Of a stretch of 64,000 nt of DNA, positions 23,054 to 33,320 are shown piece after piece. How positions within the stretch are numbered: position 1 is the stretch's first letter; every line of letters begins with the position of its first letter. The translations under genes and the position numbers were made by a program. A model generated the notes under the pieces. The model had not been told where the DNA came from and ran no database searches. It was given only the letters and a program-made list of their open reading frames with translations. Source of the DNA: Podospora pseudocomata (taxonomy: Eukaryota > Ascomycota > Sordariomycetes > Sordariales > Podosporaceae); contig NW_026946365.1 of NCBI RefSeq assembly GCF_035222375.1, positions 1,302,001-1,366,000 on the forward strand, given 5' to 3'.

Positions 23054-24061
23054 ATGTCCGACTCCCACTCCCTAGCCCAAATCCTCATCCGCTCCGTCAT
23101 CCGCGCCTTCCACACCACCCAAGAAGTCCTCGCCATCGAAGCCCTGGTCCAACACTCCTGCCTCCGCGACGACGAGCTAGCCTACCTCATGAAGATGAAC
23201 ACCAAAGACCTCCACCGCCTCTGCGCCTCCCTCCGCGACGCCCGGTTTTTAACCGTACACACCCGCCCGGAAGTCATCGAGGGCAAAACCCGGCCTGTCA
23301 ACAGGACATACTACTACATCGACTACCAGCAAACCGTCGACGCCATCAAGTGGCGCGTCTACAAGACAGACAAGGACATGCAGGGCATCGCCAAACCACA
23401 GGACGAAAGCAAGGAGTATTCCTGCCCCAGGTGTAAATCCCAGTGGACGCAGCTGGAAGTGCTGGACAGCGTGAGCATAGAGGGGTTCTTGTGTCTACGA
23501 TGCGAGGCTGTGCTTGAGAGGAGTCAAGAGCAGGAGCAACCCGGTCATCAGCAGTTGTCGAGGATGAATAACCAGTTTAAATTCATGACGGACATGCTGC
23601 AGCAGATCGACAAGGGGCTGGTGCCAGAATGCAGTTTTGACAAGGCGATTGCGGTGGCGAGACCGATTGTACGGGAGGCGATGCATGAGGTTTTGGCGAG
23701 CGTGCCGGTGGAGGATGCGGGGGGGATGGGGAAGCCGTCTGCAGTCAAGGGGTTGGCGAACACGGGGCCGAAGACGATGCAGGTTACGATCAGTGATGGG
23801 AATGAGGAGGCGGAGCTGATTGAGAGTAGGAAGAGGAAGGAGAGGTTTTTGAGGGAGAACGCGCTGCCGAGTTGGATTACAGATAGCTCGGTGCCGGTGC
23901 CGGCTGCGACGGCTGCGCCCCCGGTGGTGAGCTTTGAGATGAGGGATGCGGATGGGGGGGATGGGGGACGGGCGGGGAAGAGGGTGAAGGTGGAGGGGGA
24001 GATGAGCTTTAAGATGGAGGAGGATGAGGAGGATGATTTGGAGTTTGAGGATGTGGTTTAG
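23054..24061 (+). CDS. TFA1: Transcription initiation factor IIE, alpha subunit
   Basis: Large subunit of TFIIE, which recruits and regulates TFIIH at the RNA polymerase II pre-initiation complex in the nucleus. One exon encodes 335 residues. The N-terminal winged helix (about 5-100) includes HTTQEVLAIEALVQHSCLRD and a dimer-like strand region NRTYYYIDYQQTVDAIKWR. The zinc ribbon has C124-x2-C127 and C147-x2-C150 (CPRCKSQW ... FLCLRCEAVL). A helical segment FMTDMLQQIDKGLVPE follows, then a disordered part ending in a strongly acidic tail (EEDEEDDLEFEDVV), which in the family contacts TFIIH. ATG 23054 has AAAATG context after a pyrimidine-rich leader. Codon use switches from C-rich to G-rich third positions along the gene, as in several neighbours. 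Identification is firm. Confidence 0.93.
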   Translation: MSDSHSLAQILIRSVIRAFHTTQEVLAIEALVQHSCLRDDELAYLMKMNTKDLHRLCASLRDARFLTVHTRPEVIEGKTRPVNRTYYYIDYQQTVDAIKWRVYKTDKDMQGIAKPQDESKEYSCPRCKSQWTQLEVLDSVSIEGFLCLRCEAVLERSQEQEQPGHQQLSRMNNQFKFMTDMLQQIDKGLVPECSFDKAIAVARPIVREAMHEVLASVPVEDAGGMGKPSAVKGLANTGPKTMQVTISDGNEEAELIESRKRKERFLRENALPSWITDSSVPVPAATAAPPVVSFEMRDADGGDGGRAGKRVKVEGEMSFKMEEDEEDDLEFEDVV

Positions 24062-24090
24062 GGGGGGTTGCTGGGGTTGTAAAGGATTTC

Positions 24091-24437
24091 ATGGGGGCCG
24101 ATTCGGAGGCTGCTGGAGCGGTGGCCGTGAAGGATGAGTCTACAGATGATGAAAAGGGTGTGGATTTGGGCAAGGATGAATCGGAGGACGATAATTCGGA
24201 CGGCTACTATTCCAAAGACGACAAAACTTGGTTGGCTAATTATAGGTCATGGTGGGAAAGAGACCGGCCATGCTGAACGAGAATGCCATCTGGGAAGTCG
24301 TAGGGGTGGCCTCTGCTTTGAGAGAAGTGGTAGGGGAAGATGGGGATTTGGAGGCGTGGACATGGCTCGCGTTGCTGGATGTGAGCGGGGAGCGCAGCGA
24401 TGGTGTGGCTGAGGGGGTGCTGGAGGAGATGTCATAA
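24091..24437 (+). other. Possible small or broken gene downstream of TFIIE alpha
   Basis: Directly after TFIIE alpha, ATG 24091 opens an acidic frame of 61 codons ending in DDKTWLANYRSWWERDRP before a stop. A second frame (24249-24437) continues with protein-like sequence AMLNENAIWEVVGVASALREVV and LEAWTWLALLDVSGERSD. The two overlap at GGCCATGCTG with a phase change, as if one base were lost or gained. Alternatively, 24245 (GCTAATTATAG) is an intron acceptor and only the second part is coding. I do not recognise either part. It could also be 3' UTR. Confidence 0.3.
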
Positions 24438-24717
24438 AACCTTCAGTCTGAAACACTCCCCTATGGCACCAGCGTTTTTCATTCTTTTTAATCTTTTGGA
24501 CAGGTTATAACAAAAAGCGGAAGGTAGGCGGCATCAGCATGTGTTCTTTGCATTTTCCCATACCCAACTGACGGGGGATTCGGTTTGGGTTGTTTGGCGT
24601 TTCGGGGGGTCTGGTCTGGTCTGGTATATACCGGTTTTTTTTTTCATGTTTTTTTTTCACACACCTGGAAAGCTATAATTTGACGACGAGCTGTTGTGGA
24701 GCGGAAAACCAAGGCTG

Positions 24718-24771
<54 letters not shown>

Positions 24772-25176
24772 TGTGCACAACAACGGCCAAATAGAGTGTG
24801 GTATTTGTATTTAGACAATAGGAAAGAAAGAAAAGAGAGAACAAGAACTGAGAGGAGCTCCCATTAGCTCTGATATCATCATCAACAGTCCTATCGCTCG
24901 TGCGCCTTCGCTCAAAAGCAAGCAACATTCGGAAAAAGTGTGATGAACAAGAAATGAAAACAAGCAAAAAGTAGTATTTCCTTGAAAAAGAAAAAAAAGA
25001 TATCGCCTCCCTTGATACCTGAGAACCCTGCCACGCAAATAAACATAAAACAAAGAGGTAGCAACAACACCCCCAACACCTCCGCCAACCAACCAACCGA
25101 ACCCCGACCAAGCCATAGACCCCTTATTTACTTACTTCCCTTCCCATTCCCACCCTACACCTTTTAGCCATGTTGT
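24438..25176. other. Convergent spacer with TG microsatellite
   Basis: Spacer between the TFIIE alpha side and the SMC1 3' end. It holds the TG repeat and A/T-rich 3' UTR-like sequence; no gene is supported. Confidence 0.4.
24716..24775. repeat. (TG)n microsatellite
   Basis: Alternating TG dinucleotides over about 60 bp with a single TATA interruption (about 24732-24735). It lies in the 3' intergenic region and is likely length-polymorphic. Confidence 0.9.
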
Positions 25177-28100
25177 TTATACATACTTCCTCAACTGCAG
25201 TCCACACGTCAGCAAACCTATCTCAATGTTTTCAGGTAAAAGCAAAAAGAGGTACTCACATCCAGCGTCAACGTCTCCGAACTATTCGCAGCCTGGTCCC
25301 TATACACCCCCACAAGACTCTCGCTGTGCTGAAACAGCGTCGGCTTCAAGCTGATCACAATAAACTGCATCCCCGGCCCGGCATGCTCCCGGATGTACTT
25401 TGTGATCTTTTCCACATTCGCATTATCCAGCGCGGCGTCCACCTCGTCCAACACAAAGAACGGGCTGGGCTGGTAGCTATGAATCGCAAACAACAGCGCC
25501 AGCGCCGCCATTGTTTTTTCGCCGCCCGACAGGTGCTCCATGTCCCGGAAGCGCTTGAGCGGCGGCATGGCGTGGTACTTGATCCCGGATAGGTACGGCG
25601 TCTCCGTGTCCTCCTCGATGTCGAGATAGGCTTGTCCACCCAAGGGGTACGCATCACTCCGCGTGAGATCCTTGTACACGTGCGTGATCTGCTCTTGGAT
25701 GTGGCTGAAGGCCTTGTTAAAAAGCTCGAACCGCTGCTGTTTGACTCTAGAAAACGCGTCGCGGGCTTCTTTGAGGGCGGTTTTGCTGTCTTCCCAGTCC
25801 TTGTCAGTTGACTGGAGCCGGGTCTTGACCGACTCGAGACGCTCCATGGCGCGCATGTTGGGATTGAGCTTCTCGAGCTCGGTCGTGAGGGAAGATATGC
25901 GCTCTTGGAGCTTATCTTCAAAGTCATCGTCCGAGTCTTTGAGGTCGTCGTCGAGGTTGTCAAAGTCGATTTCGATGCCGTAGTCGTCCATGGCCGCCTC
26001 GAGGACCTCGTCCGCCTCGGCGTCTTCGTCCATGTCGACGTCCATGGCGTCTTGGTCTTTCTGGAGGAGGACGTCTTCGTTGGGGATGTCGTCTAGAGAA
26101 CCCTGCTTAAGGGGGATCTGGATCTGCTCCAACTTGCAGCGGCGCAGGAGGGCGAACTTGCCAGCGCTGTTCTTTTGGACGACGGACTCGAGGTTGGAGA
26201 TTTCTTTTAGTCGGGCGTCGATGTCTTTGCTTCTCCCTTGGAGGTCGGCTTTGGCTTCCGAGACCTTCTTGGTCTTTTCGGCGTGTCTGGTCCGGACAAC
26301 CTCTAGGCTTTCGGAGAGGGCTTCGAGCTCGTCTTGGTCTTGGCCCATGGCTTCCTCAATGCTGTTCTTTTCCTCTTGGTATGACTGGACTTCCTGTTGG
26401 TGCCGCTTGAGTTGTTGCTCCATGTTCTTTACTCGTTCAGTGCTGGAGCTGAGCTGTGACGTCTCCCAGCTCAAGCTGTTTTGAATGCTCTTCTTCTGGA
26501 TGTCAAATGCCTGGCGCTTCTGGGCAGCCTCCTGCTCCAAAGTCCCTTGCTGGGCCTCGTAGTCACGAATGTTCTCATATCCAAGCCTCTTGCAGAAGTC
26601 GGCGTAGATCTTATCTTCGACGCCCTGAATGGCCTTTTCGAACTTCTCCACGGTTGCCCGGGTACGCTCCAGCTCGCCCTTCTTGTCGTCGAATTTGGGC
26701 TGGAAGCTCGCCAGTTCCTGCTTCGCGTTGTCGAGCTCCTTTAGCTTACTCTTAAGATTCTTTTCAAAGGCAGCCAACTCGCTCTTTTGCAGGCGAAGAC
26801 GCTGCTCCAGAGAGGCAATCTCGTTCTGGAGGTTGTCCTCAGTGCCTCGCCGTCCCGCTCGTGGCAACTTGGCAATATCGTCCTTGAACTTCTCAGCCAA
26901 ACGCGTGAGATTCTCAACATCAACCTGCTCGAACCGGCGCTTATTGCCCTTGTCCTCATTCAAGCGACCACCCGTCATGGTACCGGCCTTGTGAATCACG
27001 TAGCCTTGCAGTGTCACAGCCTTGACCTGGATCTTCTTGCCGTAGACAATCTCCTTGGCCACCTCGAGGTTGTCACAGACCACGGACCCGCCGCACGCAT
27101 AGGCAATCGCCCGCTCCAGCGTTGGATCAAAGTCGATGGTGTCAATGGTCAATCTGGCACCCGCAATGCCCTTGACGGCAGAATTTGAGGTGTTTACCTT
27201 GATGTTGTCCAACGGAATGAAGGTCATGGAGGGGAGCCGACCGTCCTTGAGAAACTGGATGCAGTCAACAGCTGTCTTCTCGGTGTCGACAATCACCCCG
27301 TCGAATTCGCGACCAAGGGCAGTGATGACCGCCTCGTCGTACTTCTTCTGTTTCGGCTTGCAAAGCTCACCAACTCGCCCGCGAACACCAGGGTAGATGC
27401 GTTTGAGGTCACTGATAATGTTGCGCGTCCTTGTCTCCCTCTCATTCTGTCGCCTGCCCATGTCCGCATCTTCGAGTTTCCTCAGGACGTCGCGGAGCTT
27501 CTCCTCGAGTTCAGTGTGGGTGTTATTGATCCTAATACGCTCCGACTGAACATTGTTGTACTCCTTTTTCTTGGAGTCGATCTCCGTTGTAATCTGCCTG
27601 ATGAAGTCTTGACAAGCATCCCGGCGTTCTGTGATGCCCCGGACCTCACCCTGCAGTTTGTCGATGCTGGCTTCAAAGTTGTCTATCCTGCCACCAAGAC
27701 TGTTGAATGTCGCCTCGTCGCTCTTCAATTGTCGTCGCAGATTATCCAGCTTTTGTCGATTGTCTGTTGACCTCTTCATCGCCTCTGCTTGCAGCTTGTC
27801 GTATTCTTTCCTGTCCGCATCGCTGAGCTCCTTGCCCTGCTTCTTCAGCGTTTCGGCCCATTGCTTCTCAAACTGTCGGTGCGCTTTTTCCACTTGTGAC
27901 AAGTCCTTTGTGTACTTTTGCACCGCCGCCGTCTTCTCGTCGCGGAGTTTCTTGAGATCGGCAATCCTCTTTCGTAGCATTTCCATATCCCGGGAGCTCT
28001 GTGTGATCTTCTCATCAATTGGTACCAGGCTGTTTTCTCTTTCCTCAATGCTCTTTTCCTTGGCCTTGATCGTCTTCTCGATCTTGTGGACCTCACGGGC

Positions 28101-29086
28101 AACGCTGGTTTGTTCCTTGCGCGCAGCCTCCAGCCTCTTTTCGAATGTCTCAACGTTTCGGCGGAACTCCTTGAGATTCTCCTGGTGCTCTTGAATCTGG
28201 GCGCTTGACTCATCCATCACCCGTTGAAAGTGGTACAGTTTCCACAGAATGTGAGTGATAACGGCCTCGTCCCTTTCCTCTGTCTTCTTCTGGAAGTTCT
28301 CGGCCTCCTTCTTTTGCTCCTGATACTGCTTGATCTCGCCATTGATGCCTCTTCTTCTGATGAGTTGAAAGTTTTGGTTTTCGAGAGCCTGCTCTTCCTC
28401 GGCCTGGAGTTTCTCGTACTCGGCCTTGTATTCCAAACTACCCGAGATCTGCTCAATCAAGCGTGTGAGGTCCTGTGGTGACTGCGCAGCGATGGCCTCG
28501 ACATCACCTTGGAACACCAAAAAGTTGCGCGCCTTGATCAGGATGTTCTCCGCCTCGAGGGCCTCGTTGTACTGCTGGGCGGTAACCACGCGGTCGTTGA
28601 TTCGGTACTCGCTAGAACCGTTGCTCGTGATCGTGCGCTTCCAACTTTGCTCATCACCGGCATCATCTTCGTACACGGCCATCACCCAGGCGGATTTGGG
28701 GTCGTTTCTCGTCGCTCTTTGCAAAGAGCCATCGTCATCGCCATTCTCGACGCCGTTGGTGTGGCCATTGGTGGCTGGTGCAGCTGTGCCGTCGTCTTGG
28801 ATCTTCGAAGTTTTCATGACCCGGCCGCGATAAACCAGGTCGCGAAGGTGCGACGATCGCAGATGTGACGACTTGATGCCCAGGACGAAGGAGATGGCGT
28901 CCATCGAGTTGGATTTACCGGAGCCATTGGGACCGATGATGGAGGTGAAGTAGGAGTCGCCAAACAAGAGTGTGTGGTGGCCCTTGTAGGACTTGAAGTC
29001 TTTGAAAGCACTGTTAGCTTTACCCTACAAGACATGGCCAGCAGGTATCACGTACTGAAAAGCTCGAGGCGGAGGAGCTTCCCCAT
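25177..29086 (-). CDS. SMC1: Cohesin subunit SMC1
   Basis: ATPase subunit of the cohesin ring, holding sister chromatids in the nucleus. Three minus-strand exons: a 31-nt first exon (29086-29056), a main exon (28999-25260) and an 18-nt last exon (25194-25177), for 1262 residues. The first junction gives MGKLLRLELFNFKSYKG and the last gives TLTLDLRKYV, both matching family termini. Walker A is GPNGSGKS at 33-40. Two long coiled coils flank a hinge (GVRGRVGELCKPKQ, GREFDGVIVDTEKTAVDCI, AVTLQGYVIHKAGTMTGG). The C-terminal head has the signature LSGGEKTMAALALLFA and Walker B PFFVLDEVDAALDN. An acidic insert (DAMDVDMDEDAEADE) precedes the last coil. Donors are GTACGT and GTGAGT. The tiny end exons are easy to miss. 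Identification is certain. Confidence 0.97.
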
Positions 29087-29436
29087 GGTCGCGGTGGCCC
29101 CGACACGCGGAGCGGGATGTTGTCGAAGAGTCGCGTCAAATGGAGGGGATTCGCAAGGGCAATTGCGCGGTCAAAGGGCCCGTAAAAATAGTGGCGCGAC
29201 GGTCGGGACGAAAACGCGCGCAGAAATAGATACGAGAAGAAAAAGAAGTGTTGGTGAAGCAGTCTTCAATCGCGCCAGGACCATAACCGAACGGCCTGAA
29301 TTTACCATCGCGACGGGAAGGGCGCCGTTATGGTGGGGGAGTGGGTGCACGTGCCATATCTGCCTAAAGGGTTAGGGTTGGTTGGCGCTCTGTAGCCATG
29401 TGCAAGATGACGGTCTGCTTGAAGAGCGAGTGTAGC

Positions 29437-29500
29437 TCAAGAGCTATTCTAGTTGCTTAAGAGCTATGCTAGTTTCTCAAGAGCTATGTTAGTTGATATT
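29437..29500. repeat. Three-copy 20-bp tandem repeat
   Basis: Three consecutive copies of a 20-bp unit built on AAGAGCTATKYTAGTT, with few changes between copies. The repeat lies just left of the inverted-repeat element. Its core AAGAGCTA resembles AAAGATAG of the neighbouring 21-bp unit but is not the same. Confidence 0.7.
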
Positions 29501-29522
29501 GCTTTGGACTGTGGTTGGCGCA

Positions 29523-29770
29523 TTCGTGAGCACTACGCTGTAGACAAGTAAGGCAACACACATTGTATTCTGAACCATAGGTACATGACAAAGAAGTCAA
29601 TCTGCCTCGAAAGATAGTTCGTAATATGCCTTGAAAGATACTCAGTATGCCTTCAGAGATAGTCAAGAGGCCTATCAACTATCTTCCCAAGCATAGCCCA
29701 GAATATGGATATGTGTTGATTTGATACTTTTGCAGTGCCAATTATTTGTCCACAGCATGGCACTCATGAA
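29523..29770. mobile_element. MITE-like element, copy A, with transition-mutated inverted ends
   Basis: Non-coding 248-bp element. Its 29-bp ends (29523-29551 and 29742-29770) are inverted repeats matching at 22 of 29 positions, and all seven differences are transitions, as RIP would leave. Internally it has about three degenerate 21-bp units of the form TGCCTYGAAAGATAGT (about 29600-29680). Its right part matches copy B in the sequence GTTGAYTT followed by CCMATTATTTGT. I see no clear target duplication. Confidence 0.55.
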
Positions 29771-30459
29771 GTTGCTGTTTCACGGAGATGATTGACATGT
29801 GAAAGGTAAACATCCGACTATTAATGCAAAGCTGCCTTTTTACTTCCAAATGGGCATTCATGTCTGGCTACCTGAATATGGAGTCATCTGATCGAAGCAG
29901 AGCTGCGATGCAACCGGCAGGCAATTTGAGGTCGAAATGGAGGTCCACCTCGTCAAAGGACGGGACCGAAGCCAAGTCCTGGTCCATGATGGTGGGTGCC
30001 GTTTCAAGCCTTCTGGCCACTGAGCGAAGCACTTCAGAACACGCCCAGCGCTGCAGCCAGTGAGGGCAGGGGTCTGGGGGCCTGGGGCAGACGCTAAATA
30101 TGCAGCAACAACGTCAACACCACCTTTCTCCTCCGCTTTCTTGGTTGTCCAAGTCAGGTCTGGTGGTTGCATCACAAGCTGCCAACTCTGTCCACGACGG
30201 TGTCACCCTCACCCTCACCCTCACCTTCTTAACTCATGTCTGACTGATTTGTTGTCCACCTGCCCCTCTCTGACGTTGCTCCATCTATTCACTTCAGGCA
30301 GCGCACCAGGCACCAAAGCTGTTCCACTTTCTTTTAGACCCAACCTCTACGACAAAGAGGCCACCGGCCACATATCTCCCCTCCACTCCTCGACTGAAAT
30401 ATTGGACACGGTCCGCGTTTAAGGATACTTTACAGACATTCGAGATCAAGACCGCAATC

Positions 30460-32091
30460 ATGGCCGAACCAGAAGTCGCATCAACAGACAGCGAAGCTGT
30501 CCCTACACCAGAAAACAGCACCCCCCTCGATGATGCCTCTCCTCTCGAAGAACATGTCCCCTCCATCGATACGCCAACGCTCGCGCCCACCTCCCCCGAG
30601 TCCCGTCTCTCTCGAAACCCTTCATTCTCCGGCAGCAGCAGTACCTACCAAGAAGACTGGGACTCCAACTTCCCCCCTCTGGACCGCCTAACTGTCTTGG
30701 AGCTGCTCGATAACTTCACCCTCCCGCAACAGCTTGAGAAACTCCAGAAGGGCATCTCGGCCCAGACTGAGAAAGTGCGCAAGTCCCGCGAAGCCTTCAA
30801 CACTAAATCCCGCCAAGCCCGCGAGCGCATGGTAGACGAATGGCGCCGTCGGGTCCCCTCCGCTGAAGAGCAGCTCGACCGGTACCGCAAGCGCATGAGG
30901 AACTCGGTCGACAAACTCGGGAAACGCTGGAACGACACCAAAGCTATCACCCTCCGCGAGAAGATCTCGTTCATCTTCGGTGTCATGAACATTTTTGTCT
31001 CGGGGTATCTAATCGGCGGCTGGCCAGAGTACATGCACTGGTGGTACACCATCCAGATCCTGTACTTTATGCCTATTCGCTTCTACACCTACCACAAGCG
31101 GGGATACCACTACTTTCTCGCCGACCTCTGCTACTTTGTCAACTTTCTCCTGTTGTTATCCGTTTGGGTCTTTCCAAAGAGTAAACGGCTGTTTACAGCC
31201 GTGTACTGCCTCGCATTTGGAAACAACGCCGTGGCAATCATCATGTGGCGCAACTCGCTGGTCTTCCACTCGTTTGATAAAGTCACCTCGCTCTTCATCC
31301 ACATCATGCCCTGCGCGACGTTGCACTGCATCGTTCACTTAATCTCCCCCGAACACCAAGCCTCTCGCTTCCCAGCAATTTACACAATCAAGCACTCTCC
31401 CGCTGGCTCGCCAACCGCTTACGCCAACGTCCTGAGCATGCTAGCCTGGTCCACAATCCCGTACGCGATTTGGCAGTTGAGTTACTACTTTTTTATCACC
31501 GTCCGCCGGAGAGACAAAATCGCCGCCGGCCGCCCGACATCCTTCACCTGGCTCAGGCAATCGTATTCCAAAGTCTGGATCGGAAAGTTTGTGTTGGGGC
31601 TCCCGGAGGCGTTGCAGGAGCCAGCGTTCATGTTTATACAATATGCATACGCGGTCCTGACGATGCTACCGTGCAGCCTGTGGTTTTACTACAGGTGGGC
31701 GAGTGCGGGTTTTTTGGGAGTCGTTTTTGTTTGGTCGGTGTACAACGGGGCGACGTATTATATTGACGTTTTTGGAAAGAGGTTTCAGAAGGAGCTGGAG
31801 GCGATGAGGAAGGAGGTGGAGAGGTGGCAGGGTGAGCATGAGGGGTTGGTTGGTGGAGGCGGGTGGAGTGATCATGGGGAGGAGAAGAAGGTTGGGCTTG
31901 GGGAGGGGATTAGTGGGAAGGTGCTGGATGAAAGGAGGGAGGGGGATGAGGATAGTGGGGGTGGGTTGGATAATATTCCGCTGTTGAATGATGAACGGCC
32001 GGCGGCGGCGATGGTTACGGGGTTGGAGGTTGGTGATGGGGGGGCGAGGGATGTGGCTAGGGAGAGGAGGCAGGGGAGGGGGGGGATTTAA
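30460..32091 (+). CDS. GPC1: Glycerophosphocholine acyltransferase 1 (DUF2838 family)
   Basis: Membrane acyltransferase of the yeast Gpc1 (YGR149W) family, which acylates glycerophosphocholine with acyl-CoA to make lysophosphatidylcholine in phosphatidylcholine remodelling. One exon, 543 residues. An acidic, Ser/Pro-rich N-terminus (1-75) is followed by a coiled coil (LPQQLEKLQKGISAQ...). The DUF2838 core has about eight membrane segments, with SFIFGVMNIFVSGYLIGGWP, PIRFYTYHKRGYHYFLADLC, FGNNAVAIIMWRNSLVFHS and the conserved HIMPCATLHCIVHL. The C-terminal 110 residues are hydrophilic with a coil (FQKELEAMRKEVERWQGEHE) and Gly/Asp-rich end. ATG 30460 has GCAATCATGG context. Codon use is C-rich in the first two-thirds and G-rich at the end. 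Family assignment is strong; activity is inferred. Confidence 0.92.
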   Translation: MAEPEVASTDSEAVPTPENSTPLDDASPLEEHVPSIDTPTLAPTSPESRLSRNPSFSGSSSTYQEDWDSNFPPLDRLTVLELLDNFTLPQQLEKLQKGISAQTEKVRKSREAFNTKSRQARERMVDEWRRRVPSAEEQLDRYRKRMRNSVDKLGKRWNDTKAITLREKISFIFGVMNIFVSGYLIGGWPEYMHWWYTIQILYFMPIRFYTYHKRGYHYFLADLCYFVNFLLLLSVWVFPKSKRLFTAVYCLAFGNNAVAIIMWRNSLVFHSFDKVTSLFIHIMPCATLHCIVHLISPEHQASRFPAIYTIKHSPAGSPTAYANVLSMLAWSTIPYAIWQLSYYFFITVRRRDKIAAGRPTSFTWLRQSYSKVWIGKFVLGLPEALQEPAFMFIQYAYAVLTMLPCSLWFYYRWASAGFLGVVFVWSVYNGATYYIDVFGKRFQKELEAMRKEVERWQGEHEGLVGGGGWSDHGEEKKVGLGEGISGKVLDERREGDEDSGGGLDNIPLLNDERPAAAMVTGLEVGDGGARDVARERRQGRGGI

Positions 32092-32167
32092 TTTTGTTTT
32101 TTGAGGAGGGAAGATATGGATGGGTTTTTTTTGGTTTTTTTTGTGGTCTCGTGTGTGTGTGTCTGGC

Positions 32168-32168
32168 G

Positions 32169-32200
<32 letters not shown>

Positions 32201-32201
32201 G
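32168..32201. repeat. (GTT)n microsatellite
   Basis: About eleven perfect GTT units in the GPC1 3' region, the first of several GTT/CAA runs in the window. Confidence 0.9.
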
Positions 32202-32350
32202 GAATAGGTTAGATTGTGGATTTTGGTTCGGATATATACCCCCGCTTCTTTTTTATTGACATGAGAGAATAATGAGTCTGTTGCAATATTATGTTTGACT
32301 TTCGATGAGAATGTGGCATCTTTTGTGAGTTTGCACGTCGTGGGAAGTGA

Positions 32351-32608
32351 AATTAAGGCCTTAAATAGTAGTTAATGGAGCGTAAAAGAAAGTTGTAGGC
32401 CTTGGAAAGGAACTAACAAGACTTGAACAGAACCAACAGACTTTAAAAGATGGTCGACAGGGCTTAGAAGATAGTAAAAAGGCCTACTGCCTCTTGGTCT
32501 TTTTGTTTTTCTTTTTTTCTTTTTTTCTTTTGGGGGGAGGTGGTAAGAGATAGGTTACAATATGATATGCGTTGACTTACATTGCCCATTATTGTATCCA
32601 GAGCGTGA
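32351..32608. mobile_element. MITE-like element, copy B (left end unclear)
   Basis: Degenerate 21-bp units (AGGCCTTGGAAAGGAAC, AGACTTTAAAAGATGG, AGGGCTTAGAAGATAG) repeat over 32351-32490. The right end (about 32560-32608) aligns with the right end of copy A: TATGCGTTGACTTAC then CCCATTATTGTATCCAGAGCGTG. A T-rich insertion lies between. No matching left inverted end was found, so it is probably decayed. Confidence 0.5.
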
Positions 32609-33298
32609 CTGGGTAAGGATTTAGGAGAAGATCATTTGGATGAGCGAGGTTGCCCTCGACGTAAAGAGCAACAACAGGCCTGCTTCATTTCAAGCTCAGT
32701 AAAAACTCCGGATAAAAGCATCTGATCATGGAAACTAGCAAGATACCCTTTCACTTCGAGCCGAATAAAGACTCCTGCCACAATCACACACCGACTCCAT
32801 AATAAAGCATGAGATGAGAAGCAAATCCATTTCATGCAACCACACCACCTACCACCATCAACACCACCCACCCACCCAGCTACAAAGCGCAATCATGACC
32901 TGGTTTCCAATAATGTACAACAAACAAGCCCCGCTTATTCCCCCAAAAAAAAAAAATAATGAACCAAGCGCCATAACAATTAGAAAAAAGTCAATTAATA
33001 AACAACCCATGAATCCCGCTTTCATACTCTAGCAAGGAAGAAAAGAAAAAAAGACATAACCCAACACCTCCTCCCACCAACTAAACCATGATAAACAAAT
33101 TCCGCTTTGTTGAAAGAAAGATGGCAAAAAGAGCCCGGGGTATTGACCACCACCTCCCATCCAGATGTCCCATGTTACCCAGCCAGCTCCATTCCATCCA
33201 TCAATCCCCCCTTCCATATCCATGATGATCGATTGATCCCTTTAACCCCAACCGACCCACCGACCCAAAGCCACACCAGAGACACCATCATCATCAAC

Positions 33299-33320
33299 AC
33301 CACCACCACCACCACCACCA
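33299..33320. repeat. (CCA)n run
   Basis: Seven CCA units in the 3' spacer downstream of CDH1. Confidence 0.8.

Larger units (their letters stand above)
29087..30459. promoter_or_regulatory. Divergent spacer SMC1 / GPC1 containing repeat elements
   Basis: About 1.37 kb between head-to-head genes. It contains a 20-bp tandem repeat (29437-29500) and a small inverted-repeat element (29523-29770), described separately. The rest holds the two promoters; a C/T-rich leader precedes 30460. Confidence 0.5.

Noticed and set aside
24732-24735. TATA within the TG microsatellite as a promoter
   Set aside because: It is an interruption of a dinucleotide repeat in a 3' spacer, not a core promoter.
29355-29380. 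GGGTTAGGGTTGG, a telomere-like string
   Set aside because: Only about two units inside a gene-dense region; not a telomere or a clear interstitial array.
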